Positions 52,247-61,654 of a DNA stretch of 64,000 bases are shown piece after piece. Location: NCBI RefSeq assembly GCF_024397795.1, contig NZ_CP072985.1, forward strand, positions 124,001 to 188,000, in the 5' to 3' direction. The position numbers and the translations under genes were made by a program. Origin of the DNA: Lactobacillus intestinalis (lineage in GTDB: Bacteria > Bacillota > Bacilli > Lactobacillales > Lactobacillaceae). The notes beneath the pieces are model-generated. The model was given only the letters and a program-made list of their open reading frames with translations. It was not told where the DNA came from and did not search any database. The first letter of the stretch is position 1; the number at the start of each line of letters is the position of its first letter.

Positions 52247-52572
52247 TTGACAATTATGATGTATTAATTAAAATAGTTATTAACAAATTTAATTAATCTG
52301 AAAACAAAGAGAAAGAAGAGTAACTTAATTCTTAATTAACAGCGAGTCTTGTTAGGTGGAAGAAGACAAATTCAAGATTAAGTGAAAATCACTTTCGAGT
52401 TCTATTTCTTAATCTTTTAGTAAGAAATAGTGGGAGCACCCATTATAGTGCCAGCGTATCGCCAATTTGGCTGTACGTGAAAGGTATTGCTAGTAATAGC
52501 AATATAAATAAAGGGTGGTACCACGCTCAAGCGTCCCTCAATCAGTAAATTCTGGTTGGGGGACTTTTTTTG
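52247..52572 (+). promoter_or_regulatory. T-box leader (isoleucine type) of brnQ2
   Basis: TTGACA (52247-52252), 16-base spacer, TAAAAT (52269-52274). Leader of about 290 bases; stem I contains GAGTAAC and AGCGAG, with specifier region GTGAAAATCAC giving ATC (52388-52390, Ile). T-box AAGGGTGGTACCACGC at about 52511-52526 is canonical. The terminator pairs GTCCCtCAAtCAG with CTGGTTGGGGGAC (52533-52565) and ends in T7. The 453-base gap 52151-52603 is accounted for by this element. Confidence 0.95.
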
Positions 52573-52603
52573 TGGTCAGAGTTATGTTTTAGGAGGAAAA
52601 AGT

Positions 52604-53983
52604 ATGAAAAACCTTACATCTCGTAAGTTGACTTGGAAGGAATACTTAGTTGTTGCTTCCTTACTATTCGGATTGTTCTTTGGAGCAGGAAACTTAATTT
52701 TTCCACTGCATCTAGGACAATTAGCAGGTGCAAATTGGGGCACCGCAGCTGTTGGATTTTTAATCACTGGGGTTTTACTCCCATTGTTGTCAGTTTTAGC
52801 AGTTGCCATCACTCGATCGGAAGGGGTTTATGATATCGGAAAGCCACTAGGTGCAGGATTTGCGGTAGTTTTCATGGTATTGATCCATGCAACAATTGGA
52901 CCACTCTTTGGTACTCCAAGAACTGCGACTGTATCATTTACTGTTGGGGTAGCTCCATTTATTCCTAAAAATATGCAAACTGGAGCGTTACTAGTATTTT
53001 CAGCATTATTCTTTTTAGCAGCGTTTGCTTTTTCATATCACGAAAATAATATCTTATCTAATGTTGGTAAGGTATTGAATCCACTATTTTTAGCTTTATT
53101 GTTTTTAGTATTTGTAATTGCATTTGTTAATCCATTAGGAAATCCGCAAACTGCAGCTGTTACCAGTGCATACAAGAGTTCAGCTTTAGTTAACGGCTTT
53201 CTTGAAGGATATAATACAATGGATGCCTTGGCTGGATTAGCCTTTGGTGTAACTGTTGTCACGGCGGTTCGCTCCATGGGACAAAAAGATGCCAAGAGCG
53301 TTTCAAAAGTGGTTGCTAAATCAGGTGTGTTGGCAGTTTTGGCAATCGGCTTGATCTACTTATTGTTGATCTTAATGGGTGCAATGTCACTTGGTCATTT
53401 TAAGGTTTCTGACAACGGCGGTGTTGCCTTTAACCAAATCGTTAATTACTACGGCGGGATGTTTGGTCAAGCTCTCTTGGCATTCTTATTAACTGTTACA
53501 TGCTTAACCACTGCGGTAGGACTTGTAGCTGCCTTTGCCCAAGACTTCCATAAGCATTTTCCAAAGGTAAGTTACCATACTTGGCTTGCACTTAGTTGCT
53601 TGGCATCATTTTTGACAGCTAACTTTGGTTTAGATCAAATCATCTCTTGGTCAACTCCAATGTTGATGTTCCTATACCCATTGTCAATGGTGTTGATCAT
53701 CTTGTCAGTTTGTTCACCTTTATTTAAAAAGGATGGTGTAGTTTACTTCTTTGTAATCGTCTTTACAGTTGTGCCAGCCTTGGGTGATATGGTAGTTGCC
53801 TTTCCAAGTGTCGTTAGTCAAAGTAACTTCGGCTTAGCGGTTGCTTCAATGAGAAATGCACTACCACTTGCAAGCATGGGCTTATCATGGTTAGTTCCCG
53901 CTTTGGTTGGTTTAGTAATTGGACTTTTAGTACACTTTGTCAGAAGTCGCAATGTGGCTACTGCTGTTGATGAAGTTGAATAA
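52604..53983 (+). CDS. brnQ: Branched-chain amino acid permease, BrnQ/LIV-II family (copy 2)
   Basis: 459 residues from the ATG at 52604, with AGGAGGAAAAAGT upstream; the frame from 52556 starts inside the terminator. Twelve helices expected; SLLFGLFFGAGNLIFPLHLGQLAG and GTPRTATVSF are family signatures. About as similar to copy 1 as close paralogues are. Both copies follow T-box leaders, so amino-acid starvation controls both. Confidence 0.94.
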   Translation: MKNLTSRKLTWKEYLVVASLLFGLFFGAGNLIFPLHLGQLAGANWGTAAVGFLITGVLLPLLSVLAVAITRSEGVYDIGKPLGAGFAVVFMVLIHATIGPLFGTPRTATVSFTVGVAPFIPKNMQTGALLVFSALFFLAAFAFSYHENNILSNVGKVLNPLFLALLFLVFVIAFVNPLGNPQTAAVTSAYKSSALVNGFLEGYNTMDALAGLAFGVTVVTAVRSMGQKDAKSVSKVVAKSGVLAVLAIGLIYLLLILMGAMSLGHFKVSDNGGVAFNQIVNYYGGMFGQALLAFLLTVTCLTTAVGLVAAFAQDFHKHFPKVSYHTWLALSCLASFLTANFGLDQIISWSTPMLMFLYPLSMVLIILSVCSPLFKKDGVVYFFVIVFTVVPALGDMVVAFPSVVSQSNFGLAVASMRNALPLASMGLSWLVPALVGLVIGLLVHFVRSRNVATAVDEVE

Positions 53984-53990
53984 AAATAAT

Positions 53991-54021
53991 AAAATCTCTC
54001 TTCGTTTGAAGGGAGATTTTT
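53991..54021 (+). terminator. Rho-independent terminator
   Basis: AAAATCTCTCTTC pairs with GAAGGGAGATTTT around GTTT. Confidence 0.9.
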
Positions 54022-54079
54022 ATTTGTTAAATAGTATAATGGTTACAAACTATAGAACATAATTAAAGAGGTTTTTTAG

Positions 54080-54274
54080 ATGAGTGTAGCTAAGAAATAT
54101 CGAATTAATGGTTTTAAGCCTGCCAAGCTTCCAAAAGATAATAAGCAAAAATTTGATCGTCGAAAAGAGTTGCTTAATAAAGTAAAAAAGAAGCACGCTT
54201 TGAAAAGTACCATACCTATCCAAAAAATTGGTTCTAAAGAAGATAAGTCGGAAATCAAGAAGTTAAGACGCTAA
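54080..54274 (+). CDS. Small basic protein of unknown function
   Basis: 64 residues, 40 percent Lys/Arg, no signal or TM; starts MSVAKKYRINGFKPAKLPKDNK. AGAGG stands ahead of the ATG. It ends in TAA and the same frame continues as the next fragment, so it may be either a real small gene or the N-terminus of the broken coiled-coil protein that follows. Confidence 0.4.
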   Translation: MSVAKKYRINGFKPAKLPKDNKQKFDRRKELLNKVKKKHALKSTIPIQKIGSKEDKSEIKKLRR

Positions 54275-55526
54275 TTGTCTAAAGCTATGGCTCGGACTAA
54301 TTTTTTAGAAAAAGGAATTCGGGAAACCAAGAAGGATTTGAAAGAAGCGAACGCTCTTCAAAAGAATTTATATTTAAAAATTAAGACAGTTGAATTTGAA
54401 AAGAATGAGAAAATAAAACAACTACAAACTATAATTACCAACCAAAATAAACAAGTTGAAAAATCAAGAATCTGACTGGCTCAAAGAACATGGATTAACT
54501 GAAAATGGTAAAGTACGTCAGTTTATTAATAGTTTAATCAGGCAGAATGAATTCATGGCACAATTATTTTAAGAAGTAATGAAACAGAATGATAAATTGT
54601 ACATGTTGTACAAGAACAATCTTAAGCAATTTGATAAGTTGTATGGAGAAAATTTAAAATTGCAACGGAGTCAAAGTCAAAACGGAAGGCGTATCACTGA
54701 TTTAGAAAGTAAGTTAAACGCAGAAAGAAAAAGAAGACGAGATTTGGTAAAAAATGTACATTATCGTGATAACGTGCGAGCTGCTTCTCCTGAATTAATG
54801 ATTGATTTGTTAATAGATAAGTGTTCAGTAAATAATGTTACTTCATATCGTCGATTAACGACATTAAATCAAATTTATGATAATGCCATGCAAGATTTTT
54901 TGTCTTTTCATTACCATGAAAAGTACAGCTATGGTTATATTAAAACTGTGAACGCCCAATATATTTTACATGATATCAACCAAAATCAAGACTATCCGGT
55001 TATAGTCCCAGATTCTATTCTAAAGAATATTAATTTTGATTTAAATACGGTGGTACGATGTCATCTTAATGACAATGCGAGCTGGGGAGTAGATCATTTT
55101 TATCGAACAATTTCCTTTAGATCAGTTTCTAAATCACAGTCAATTAATAAAAAGAAGAGTTCTAAGAAGATAAAAGAAAGTCAGCCTACAATTTCGTTAA
55201 CTAACCCAGAGGAATTAGTGCGGTTAGCAAGTAAGCGCATTGTGATTATAGGAGATAAATATTCAGTAGGCTTTTTAAATGAAATAAAGAAGTATTGTTC
55301 TGTTGAAACTTTCAATGGATATAAAGATGGAGAACGAAGAATATTTGATGCTATGCATCGAGCAGACTATGTTTTCATGCTAATTGGTAGTGTACTTCAT
55401 GCGATGACGGTATATACTAAGGGGACGAATGATTTAAATGAAAACACGGATAAAGTACAAACTTTTGATGTTCCTGCTAAGTATGATGGGGTAATTAGGC
55501 TTCATTATTTATATGCAAATCATTAG
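54275..55526 (+). pseudogene. Coiled-coil DUF2325-like protein, frameshifted
   Basis: Piece 1 (54275-54475) reads coiled coil MARTNFLEKGIRETKKDLKEANALQKNLYLKIKTVEF and ends at TGA. In another frame from about 54470, NQESDWLKEHGLTENGKVRQFINSLIRQNEFMAQLF follows, then TAA at 54570, then EVMKQNDKLYMLYKNNLKQFDKLYG... (54579-55526). The C-terminus IVIIGDKYSVGFLNEIKKYCSVETFNGYKDGERRIFDAMHRADYVFMLIGSVLHAM fits a DUF2325-type nucleotide-like fold. Lesions: one frameshift and one nonsense. A 315-residue product from 54579 might still be made. Confidence 0.65.
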
Positions 55527-55542
55527 TTAGGAAGATGATAAA

Positions 55543-56100
55543 ATGCAAACGAGGAAAGATCAACGCAGTAATACTTTCATTAGTAAAAAGATGTCCTACT
55601 GTCTGCGTCATAATCCTGGAAAATATGGTTTAAAACTTGACGAGTATGGTTATGTTGATTTACAAGAATTTCTCAATGCGATGAATCACATGCACCATTT
55701 TTGGCCAAAGCTGACTGAGATAAAGATCCGTGAAATTATGCAAGCAAGTGATAAAGAACGTTTTGAGATAAAAAATGATAAAATCTGCGCTCTCTATGGT
55801 CACTCAATTCCAGGAATTATTAAACGTAAGAAAGCCATTCCTCCTAAGGTTCTGTACCATGGAACTGCACGTCGTTTTTTGTCAAGTATTGAAAAAGAGG
55901 GCCTTCTTCCAATGGGGCGCCAATATGTTCACCTTTCAACTGATATTGAAATGGCTGAATCTGTGGGTCGGCGCAAGGATGCACACCCCGCAATTTTGCA
56001 GATCAATGCTCAAAAAGCACATGATGATGGCATCGATTTCTATGTTGGAAATGATGAAGTGTGGTTATGTGATCACCTTCCCAGCCAATATTTTACGTAA
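55543..56100 (+). CDS. kptA: RNA 2'-phosphotransferase KptA/Tpt1
   Basis: 185 residues. Family pattern throughout: MSYCLRHNPGKYGLKLDEYGYV, ICALYGHSIPG, LYHGTARRFL, PMGRQYVHLSTDIEMAESVGRRKD and FYVGNDEVWL. The catalytic Arg-His-Arg-Arg set maps to R22, H23, R73 and R126. Tpt1 uses NAD+ to remove a 2'-phosphate left by tRNA splicing in fungi; bacteria lack that pathway, so KptA may act on RNA or ADP-ribosylate ends. GAAGATGATAA precedes the ATG. Stands downstream of a broken coiled-coil gene, with its own terminator. Confidence 0.92.
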   Translation: MQTRKDQRSNTFISKKMSYCLRHNPGKYGLKLDEYGYVDLQEFLNAMNHMHHFWPKLTEIKIREIMQASDKERFEIKNDKICALYGHSIPGIIKRKKAIPPKVLYHGTARRFLSSIEKEGLLPMGRQYVHLSTDIEMAESVGRRKDAHPAILQINAQKAHDDGIDFYVGNDEVWLCDHLPSQYFT

Positions 56101-56107
56101 ATACAAT

Positions 56108-56131
56108 AAAAGAGGCCGTAATTGGCCTCTC
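56108..56131. terminator. Short bidirectional terminator
   Basis: AGAGGCC pairs with GGCCTCT around GTAATT, between convergent kptA and the surface protein. Confidence 0.7.
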
Positions 56132-57690
56132 TATTTGATTTCTAATAATTCAGGGCGGCGTGCTAATTCTACATATGGCGTGCCGTTTTTAACTGCAATT
56201 CCTTCGCTTTCGCGCAAAGTATGAAAATGATAATGTTTAAGAACTCTGCCAGATTCGGCGTTAACTGCAAAAACATTATCGTTAAAGGCTAAATAGAAAT
56301 TACCATTTGCGTAAGTAAAGCCTTGAAGAGGAGAGTTGTTTTTAACAAAATTAGACTGAGTGGCAGAGACTTCCGTTGGCGTCCATGTATTTCCTTGGCG
56401 GCTGAGCCGCCAATATTCATAGGTCCCTTTAGTCGCATTATGGAAAACACCATACATTAAATGACTATTGACGAAGTAGGCATTGTGGAAATAACGCGGA
56501 TAGTATTCCGAGCGATTCCAAACTTTAATTGTCCATAAATTCTTGCTTTGATAGTTTTTACGTGAAATTTGTAAAATTTCTTCTGACTTAGCAGGATTGG
56601 CTATGGCATTACTGTTAGCCAAAACATAAATATAGTTTTTGGTAACACCTAGCGATTGACCATGACCAAGTTTCAAATATGGTGACACCGCGATATTTTG
56701 ACTAGTTTGTTTAAAATCTTTAAAACTCATATTGAGTAAATTTTGAGTTTGAGTTGGGCTAGTTAGTTGATTGAGATTATAGGTAACTAAATGTCCCCAA
56801 GTAGCATTCGGCTGGCTGAAATACGAAACTGTCAATTGATTATTAAACAAATTGATTCCTTGAGGGATCACGCCGACCTGATTCAGTTGATTATATTCTT
56901 GATCATAGCTCAAAAGATGAAAGCGTGGTTGGTAAAATGCTGTCCGCATTGTTGCATGCCCACTTCCAGCATAACTATTAACTTGTGTCTCAGGCTGGTA
57001 GCTATTTTCGGGGTTCCAATTCGGAGAAGAAGATTGCGAACTTCCGGTAAAAGCATTAGCTTCACTTGGCCCCGGTGCTCCAATTTTATTAGCAACAGTT
57101 ATACCTTCGCTAGTATCGGAACGTACATTGATCAGTGCTTGAGTGCTTAGCTTTTCATAGCTATATTTAACTGGAAAAGTCCCTGAGTTGGCGGAACTAA
57201 TTTTTCTTTGGGAAACATGCACATGACTTGGATTAATTAAGGTGCCGTGACTATCAACTGCGTAAGCGATCGCGTCTCTGCTTGGAAAACTATAATAGCG
57301 ATTTCTGACTAGTGAGATATTCTTTGCAACTGAAATCTCATTTCGGCGGAAAAATTTTTCACTAACCCAGCCAACGTCTCTACCATTAATGGCTAACTGC
57401 CAATAAGTTCCATGATCGGTTTTAGCAGAATGCTGTGATTGCAGCAGTCCTTTTTTAAAATACTTGGTGGAAGAAATTGCATTAATCCCACCCTTTTGGG
57501 AAACATTTCGATAAATAGGAAAGTCGCGTGAACTTGCTAATTTGGTTTGAACAGTATCATAATCCGTAATTTTTGCTGGTTGAAGAACGATTTGTCCATT
57601 TTTAACTGGATTCACTTTCTTAGGTAAAAAATAATAGGCACAACCTATTAAAATAATGATTGAAAATAAAATAGTAAAAAATTTCTTCAT
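56131..57690 (-). CDS. Membrane-anchored surface protein with GW/SH3-like and propeller-like parts
   Basis: 519 residues. N-terminal TM anchor (about 4-22, FFTILFSIIILIGCAYYFL). Residues about 45-185 look like two tandem GW/SH3-type wall-binding modules (FPIYRNVSQKGGINAISSTKYFKKG..GTYWQLAINGRDVGWVSEKFF; ISLVRNRYYSFPSRDAIAYAVD). The C-terminal half has repeating aromatic beta motifs (FHLLSYDQEYNQLNQVG, LGVTKNYIYVLAN, GFTYANGNFYLAF), suggesting a beta-propeller like other lactobacillar wall proteins. Role unknown; possibly adhesion or sensing. Confidence 0.7.
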   Translation of the reverse strand: MKKFFTILFSIIILIGCAYYFLPKKVNPVKNGQIVLQPAKITDYDTVQTKLASSRDFPIYRNVSQKGGINAISSTKYFKKGLLQSQHSAKTDHGTYWQLAINGRDVGWVSEKFFRRNEISVAKNISLVRNRYYSFPSRDAIAYAVDSHGTLINPSHVHVSQRKISSANSGTFPVKYSYEKLSTQALINVRSDTSEGITVANKIGAPGPSEANAFTGSSQSSSPNWNPENSYQPETQVNSYAGSGHATMRTAFYQPRFHLLSYDQEYNQLNQVGVIPQGINLFNNQLTVSYFSQPNATWGHLVTYNLNQLTSPTQTQNLLNMSFKDFKQTSQNIAVSPYLKLGHGQSLGVTKNYIYVLANSNAIANPAKSEEILQISRKNYQSKNLWTIKVWNRSEYYPRYFHNAYFVNSHLMYGVFHNATKGTYEYWRLSRQGNTWTPTEVSATQSNFVKNNSPLQGFTYANGNFYLAFNDNVFAVNAESGRVLKHYHFHTLRESEGIAVKNGTPYVELARRPELLEIK

Positions 57691-57776
57691 AATAAAAGAT
57701 ATTATTGATCTAAATGAATCAACTTGGAATAAGTAAGGAATAATTTTTACTAAGACTTAAATATCTTTAGAAAAAG

Positions 57777-58452
57777 CTACCATTTAATGTTAATGTGCTG
57801 ACTGTTAGTTGATACTGAAAGTAAAGAGTCAACATAGTCAATCATCATGGGCAACTTTTGCTGGAGTAATTGATAAGCTGGTGAAGTTTTGATTTCTTCT
57901 TTATTTACAACGTCGTAATTGCTTTTTCCTGTAAAAAAATCCTAATTCAAATTGTTAACCAAGTTGGTAGCTGCTTGCCAATCCGATTTGGAATCAAATT
58001 TTGCTTGATATTTGTCCATTTGTAGTTGACTAACTTTAGAAAATTGGTGTCTCAAGTAATCGTGAAAATTGCCAGATGGAAGTTGTTGCATTTCCTCTGG
58101 AGTTAAAAAGGCAGTGGAATCAAAAGAACAATGTTGATAATTTAATTCTTTGGAAGTCAGTGAAATTATTCCATAGCCTTGATCACACATTGAAAAACAA
58201 GAACTTGCCACGTCAAAACTAGGACAATCAGTTTTGGCAGAAATGATATTTTGAGCATGAATATGTCCAGAAAAAGTTGCTCGGACATTGTATTTTCGAA
58301 AAAGATCTTGCAGCTCACTGGCGTTATCTAGAGTAAAACTATCATTCTTCTAGAGAAATGCAAGAAAGTTTATGATCAAATTGTCGCGTTTTAGTGATTA
58401 CTGCTTGATTGCTTTTTAAAGCTTGTTTTGCATATTTTACATCTATATTCAT
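57777..58452 (-). pseudogene. Metallophosphoesterase remnant
   Basis: Minus strand ATG at 58452 reads MNIDVKYAKQALKSNQAVITKTRQFDHKLSCISLEE then TGA; another frame continues NDSFTLDNASELQDLFRKYNVRATFSGHIHAQNIISAKTDCPSFDVASSCFSMCDQGYG..., where GHIH is the metal-binding GHxH motif, to TAG at 57944-57942, and after that stop DFFTGKSNYDVVNKEEIK...HINIKW to the final stop at 57777. One frameshift and one nonsense are visible, and the N-terminal half with the other metal sites is absent. It fills most of the gap 57691-58600. Confidence 0.75.
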
Positions 58453-58600
58453 GATAAGAGATCAAAGAAGCTATAAGTGTGAGTTATAGCTTTATGCTAA
58501 GAAGTAATTCAAATCATGTGCAAATCAAGGTAAAGTGAATATACAATAAAAGAAGAAAACATAGAGAGTTAATCACTAGTATTAGAAAGAAGAACATAAA

Positions 58601-59344
58601 ATGAACAAAAGTAAAGTTGTAGTTATTACTGGAGCATCAAGTGGAATTGGTGAAGCAACTGCTAAGCTTTTAGCAAAAAATGGAAATAAAGTTGTATTAG
58701 GAGCACGCCGTGTGCCACGGCTTCAAGAAATTACTGGAAATATTACTGATCTAGGTGGCGAAGCAATTTATTTACCTACCGATGTTACCAAAGACGATGA
58801 AGTAGAAGCTTTGGCTAAATTGGCAAGTGATAAGTTTGGTAGAATTGATGTTTGGATCAATTGTGCGGGAGTGATGCCACAGTCATTACTTTCTCAAAAG
58901 AAGATTAAAGACTGGGACAATATGATTGATATTAATATCAAAGGTACCTTGTATGGAATTGGTGCTGCCTTGTCTTACATGATGAAGCAAAAGAGCGGCC
59001 AAATTATTAATATTTCATCTGTAGCTGGTCATATTGTTGGTCCTATGAGTGCAGTTTATTCTGCAACTAAATATGCAGTTCGGGCAATTAGTGAAGGATT
59101 GCGTCAAGAAATGGCACAAGCACAATCTAATGTACGAGTTACATTAATTTCTCCAGGAGCAGTGAATACCGAATTGGTAAATTCTATTACGGATGAAAAA
59201 ATTAAAGAAGGAACTGAGGAATTCTATAAGAACTTTAGTATTCCTGTTGATCGAGTTGCTGAAACTATCCAACAATCTATTGATTTACCAGCTGATGCTG
59301 CTTGGAATGAAGTTATTATTCGGCCTACTACTCAACAAATGTAA
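58601..59344 (+). CDS. Short-chain dehydrogenase/reductase
   Basis: 247 residues, classical SDR. Cofactor motif TGASSGIG (10-17), NCAG (87-90), N112, catalytic S140, Y153 and K157 (YSATK), and PGAVNTE. GARR near 34-37 suggests NADP(H) preference. Substrate not predictable. A long AT-rich region with no gene lies upstream to 57777, apart from the remnant described. Monocistronic. Confidence 0.93.
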   Translation: MNKSKVVVITGASSGIGEATAKLLAKNGNKVVLGARRVPRLQEITGNITDLGGEAIYLPTDVTKDDEVEALAKLASDKFGRIDVWINCAGVMPQSLLSQKKIKDWDNMIDINIKGTLYGIGAALSYMMKQKSGQIINISSVAGHIVGPMSAVYSATKYAVRAISEGLRQEMAQAQSNVRVTLISPGAVNTELVNSITDEKIKEGTEEFYKNFSIPVDRVAETIQQSIDLPADAAWNEVIIRPTTQQM

Positions 59345-59486
59345 TTAAGAAACTAATTTCTAGAAATAAGTCTTACTACTATCAACAAACTGTATACCAC
59401 TATGCTCAAAAAGTAATTTTATCTTTAATTATCAACTATTACAATAAATATGTAAATTGATTTAGAAGTAATTACAAAGGAGTATG

Positions 59487-59944
59487 AATATGGTTGAAAC
59501 TTATCACTTTTTGGCTTAATAAAATAAGCTTGGACACTTTATCTTTCTCATTAATTCTATAATTTGCATAAATTTTCAAATGAGCTTCAGGATCACTAAT
59601 TGGAATAAGTTTCCTTTTGTGATCTTGAAGTTTTTTGTGTGCCATTGCTTTTATAGAAATGTTGGTTTGGAAGATAGGAAAATTGGATTTTTTGGTCAAG
59701 AAGCAGCTCAGAACCTTATTTTGAAGATGAATTAGAAAAGTTAAAATCTCAAGCAGTTCAAATAGATAAAAAGAAAAACCGTTATACGAAATCAGAATTG
59801 AATCAGATTTTGTCGGGTTCTAAAATGCATAGGAGTAATTTCTTTATAGTGGGATCTGCGCCAATTGTAATTAGAGTTAAACAAACTTTGCATCAATTGG
59901 GAATAAAGAAGAATCATATTCATGATGAACATCTAACCATGTAA
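59487..59944 (+). pseudogene. FAD/NAD(P)-type oxidoreductase remnant with inverted middle
   Basis: Starts on the plus strand with AAAGGAGTATGAAT-ATG and MVETYHFLA then stop. The segment about 59515-59700 codes only on the minus strand (MTKKSNFPIFQTNISIKAMAHKKLQDHKRKLIPIS..). From 59700 the plus strand resumes: SSEPYFEDELEKLKSQAVQIDKKKNRYTKSELNQ...RSNFFIVGSAPIVIRVKQTLHQLGIKKNHIHDEHLTM and stop. FFIVGSAPIVIRVKQTL is an NAD-binding oxidoreductase C-terminus. Flipping the middle piece appears to give one continuous frame. Confidence 0.6.
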
Positions 59945-59945
59945 C

Positions 59946-59974
59946 AAAAAAGCTCTTCAAACGAAGAGCTTTTT
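59946..59974. terminator. Bidirectional terminator
   Basis: AAAAAGCTCTTC pairs with GAAGAGCTTTTT around AAAC, perfect 12-base stem. Confidence 0.92.
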
Positions 59975-60008
59975 ATATGCAAAGTCAAATAACAAACAGT
60001 ATTATAAA

Positions 60009-60233
60009 TTAATACCTTTGGGCTAATAACTTTCTTTCGGGTCTTTCAATTACCAAATCAACAATTGCAAATAACCCAATGAGGATAAATTGAACAACCA
60101 ATGAAATCATGAATATCTTGAAATTAAACATTACAGTCATCATCAACCAAAACATATAAATCAATTCAATAGGGGCAAGAATTTCACCCATTTTTCTTTC
60201 TCTGATTGCTACGCGCATTACAGTTTCGTTCAT
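60009..60233 (-). CDS. Small two-helix membrane protein
   Basis: 74 residues with about two TM helices (IELIYMFWLMMTVMFNF and FMISLVVQFILIGLFAIVD) and a basic end ERPERKLLAQRY. AGAGGGTG precedes the ATG. No family recognised; monocistronic, ending by a terminator shared with the broken oxidoreductase. Confidence 0.6.
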   Translation of the reverse strand: MNETVMRVAIRERKMGEILAPIELIYMFWLMMTVMFNFKIFMISLVVQFILIGLFAIVDLVIERPERKLLAQRY

Positions 60234-60411
60234 AGTAACACCCTCTTTACATTGTCATTATTAAACATTTTCAAGAGGAGTTAAAGAATTTTGACTTATA
60301 CTTTTCAAAAAATAACATAACTCTTGTTTTAACTTGATCTCTAACAAATTTTGTGCGATATTTAATTATTGAGAGGATATAATTTAGATATAGTAATAAG
60401 GAAAATTGAAT

Positions 60412-60654
60412 ATGACTGAAAAAAGTAATTTACGTAAAATCCTGGCTAAGTCAGGGTTATTGGGTTTGCACCGCACTAAAAACGTTGATTTAAGAGAAAG
60501 TGGTCTTGTTCGCAAAGTAGCGACTGAAGATTCGGTAATGGACCAATTGATTGATTTACTGAATCCAGCTAATCAGCATTTTACGTCTAAAAAGAATATT
60601 AAGCATACTAACCATATTGATAATATTATCTATATTGATGATTATCGTAAGTAA
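60412..60654 (+). CDS. Small protein of unknown function
   Basis: 80 residues from the ATG at 60412, with AAGGA nine bases before it; TATAAT lies at 60378-60383. MTEKSNLRKILAKSGLLGLHRTKNVDLRESGLVRKVATED then a linker and IDNIIYIDDYRK. No signal, TM or family recognised. A strong terminator follows. Confidence 0.5.
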   Translation: MTEKSNLRKILAKSGLLGLHRTKNVDLRESGLVRKVATEDSVMDQLIDLLNPANQHFTSKKNIKHTNHIDNIIYIDDYRK

Positions 60655-60693
60655 AGAGCTTGTCATCAATTGGAAAAATTATAGAACCGTAAT

Positions 60694-60730
60694 GGATCAA
60701 TTCTCAAGTCAAGAGTTGATCTATTTTTTT
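60694..60730 (+). terminator. Rho-independent terminator
   Basis: GGATCAATTCT pairs with AGAGTTGATC through GU, and seven T follow. Confidence 0.85.
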
Positions 60731-60861
60731 GATAAGATCATCTTCGTAATCGTAGACTGGCAAATCTTAAGTGATTTTCAGTCTTGTTTTATCACTTGTA
60801 CTTGTAGTATCAAGTTAAGAATGAAAAGGAAAATTAAAAATTATATTTGATCGTACTTCTT

Positions 60862-61426
60862 AAGATTTGACAATTTAGATGGTGAAGATGTTTGTGCTAA
60901 TCAATTAGAAAGACGTGGCTATGACTGGAAAAATGGATATGCTACTTCGTCTGATGAAAAAAGATATTAACGGCGATGGTCAACCAGTCAGAAAGATAAC
61001 TAAGGATGCTAAAAGTATTATTATTTTCTAGTTATGCTTTGGTTCAACTAAATTATTAGTAAGTAAAATTGTTCCTAAAACTGATGCTAGTATTTTAGAA
61101 AGTATTTTAAGAACATATTACAGAGTAACTATCGTAAAACAGTGAAGGCTGCTAACCGTGAAAGAATTCAAAATGATCCACCAGAGCGTGTGATGGTTTT
61201 ACCTGATTTGAGTCAACATGACCTAGTTTGTTTAGGCTATCAAACTTGGACCATGATCTTAAGCCAGCCAATGAGAGCTTTTTTACTTCAATATGGCAGT
61301 CAATTTTCTAATAAAAAGATTGCTCCGTTTCTTTCAGAAGGAGGTTACGGCCCAGTATCCAATTGCTCGATGAAATTATTGCTTAAGATGGTAGTTGATA
61401 AAAGTGATGCGGAAGTTGAAATATAG
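60862..61426 (+). pseudogene. Flavodoxin-family gene, multiply frameshifted
   Basis: Pieces in different frames line up with one flavodoxin: DGEDVCANQLERRGYDWKNGYATSSDEKRY, then GDGQPVRKITKDAKSIIIF-LCFGSTKLLVSKI (FMN loop, with TAG where a residue should be), then AANRERIQNDPPERVMVLPDLSQHDLVCLGYQTWTMILSQPMRAFLLQYGSQFSNKKIAPFLSEGGYG (61142-61426). YQTWTMxLSQPM is the aromatic FMN-side loop. At least three lesions. Fills the gap between 60731 and the CRISPR leader. Confidence 0.72.
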
Positions 61427-61654
61427 TTCATAGATGTAGTAAAAAACTAACTTGCAATAATGATCATTATAAGATTGATCCTGTTTTCTAATTATTTAAT
61501 ATAATAATTTAAGATTGTTATTATATGAGATAGATATATATAGAAGAATATTTGATATAATTGAGTCGATGGTTTGATGTGGGATAAAGTACAAACTAAA
61601 GAAAAATTGCTTTTTACCAAATTTGAAATGGGTTAATGACGGCGTTTCTTTAGT
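61427..61654 (+). promoter_or_regulatory. CRISPR leader
   Basis: 228 bases, about three quarters A+T, no open frame. It contains an inverted repeat ATATAATAA/TTATTATAT (61499-61526). It lies at the intact-repeat end of the array; the last repeat on the far side is decayed, which places the leader here. Many A/T tracts could bind HU or serve as adaptation signal. Confidence 0.65.
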
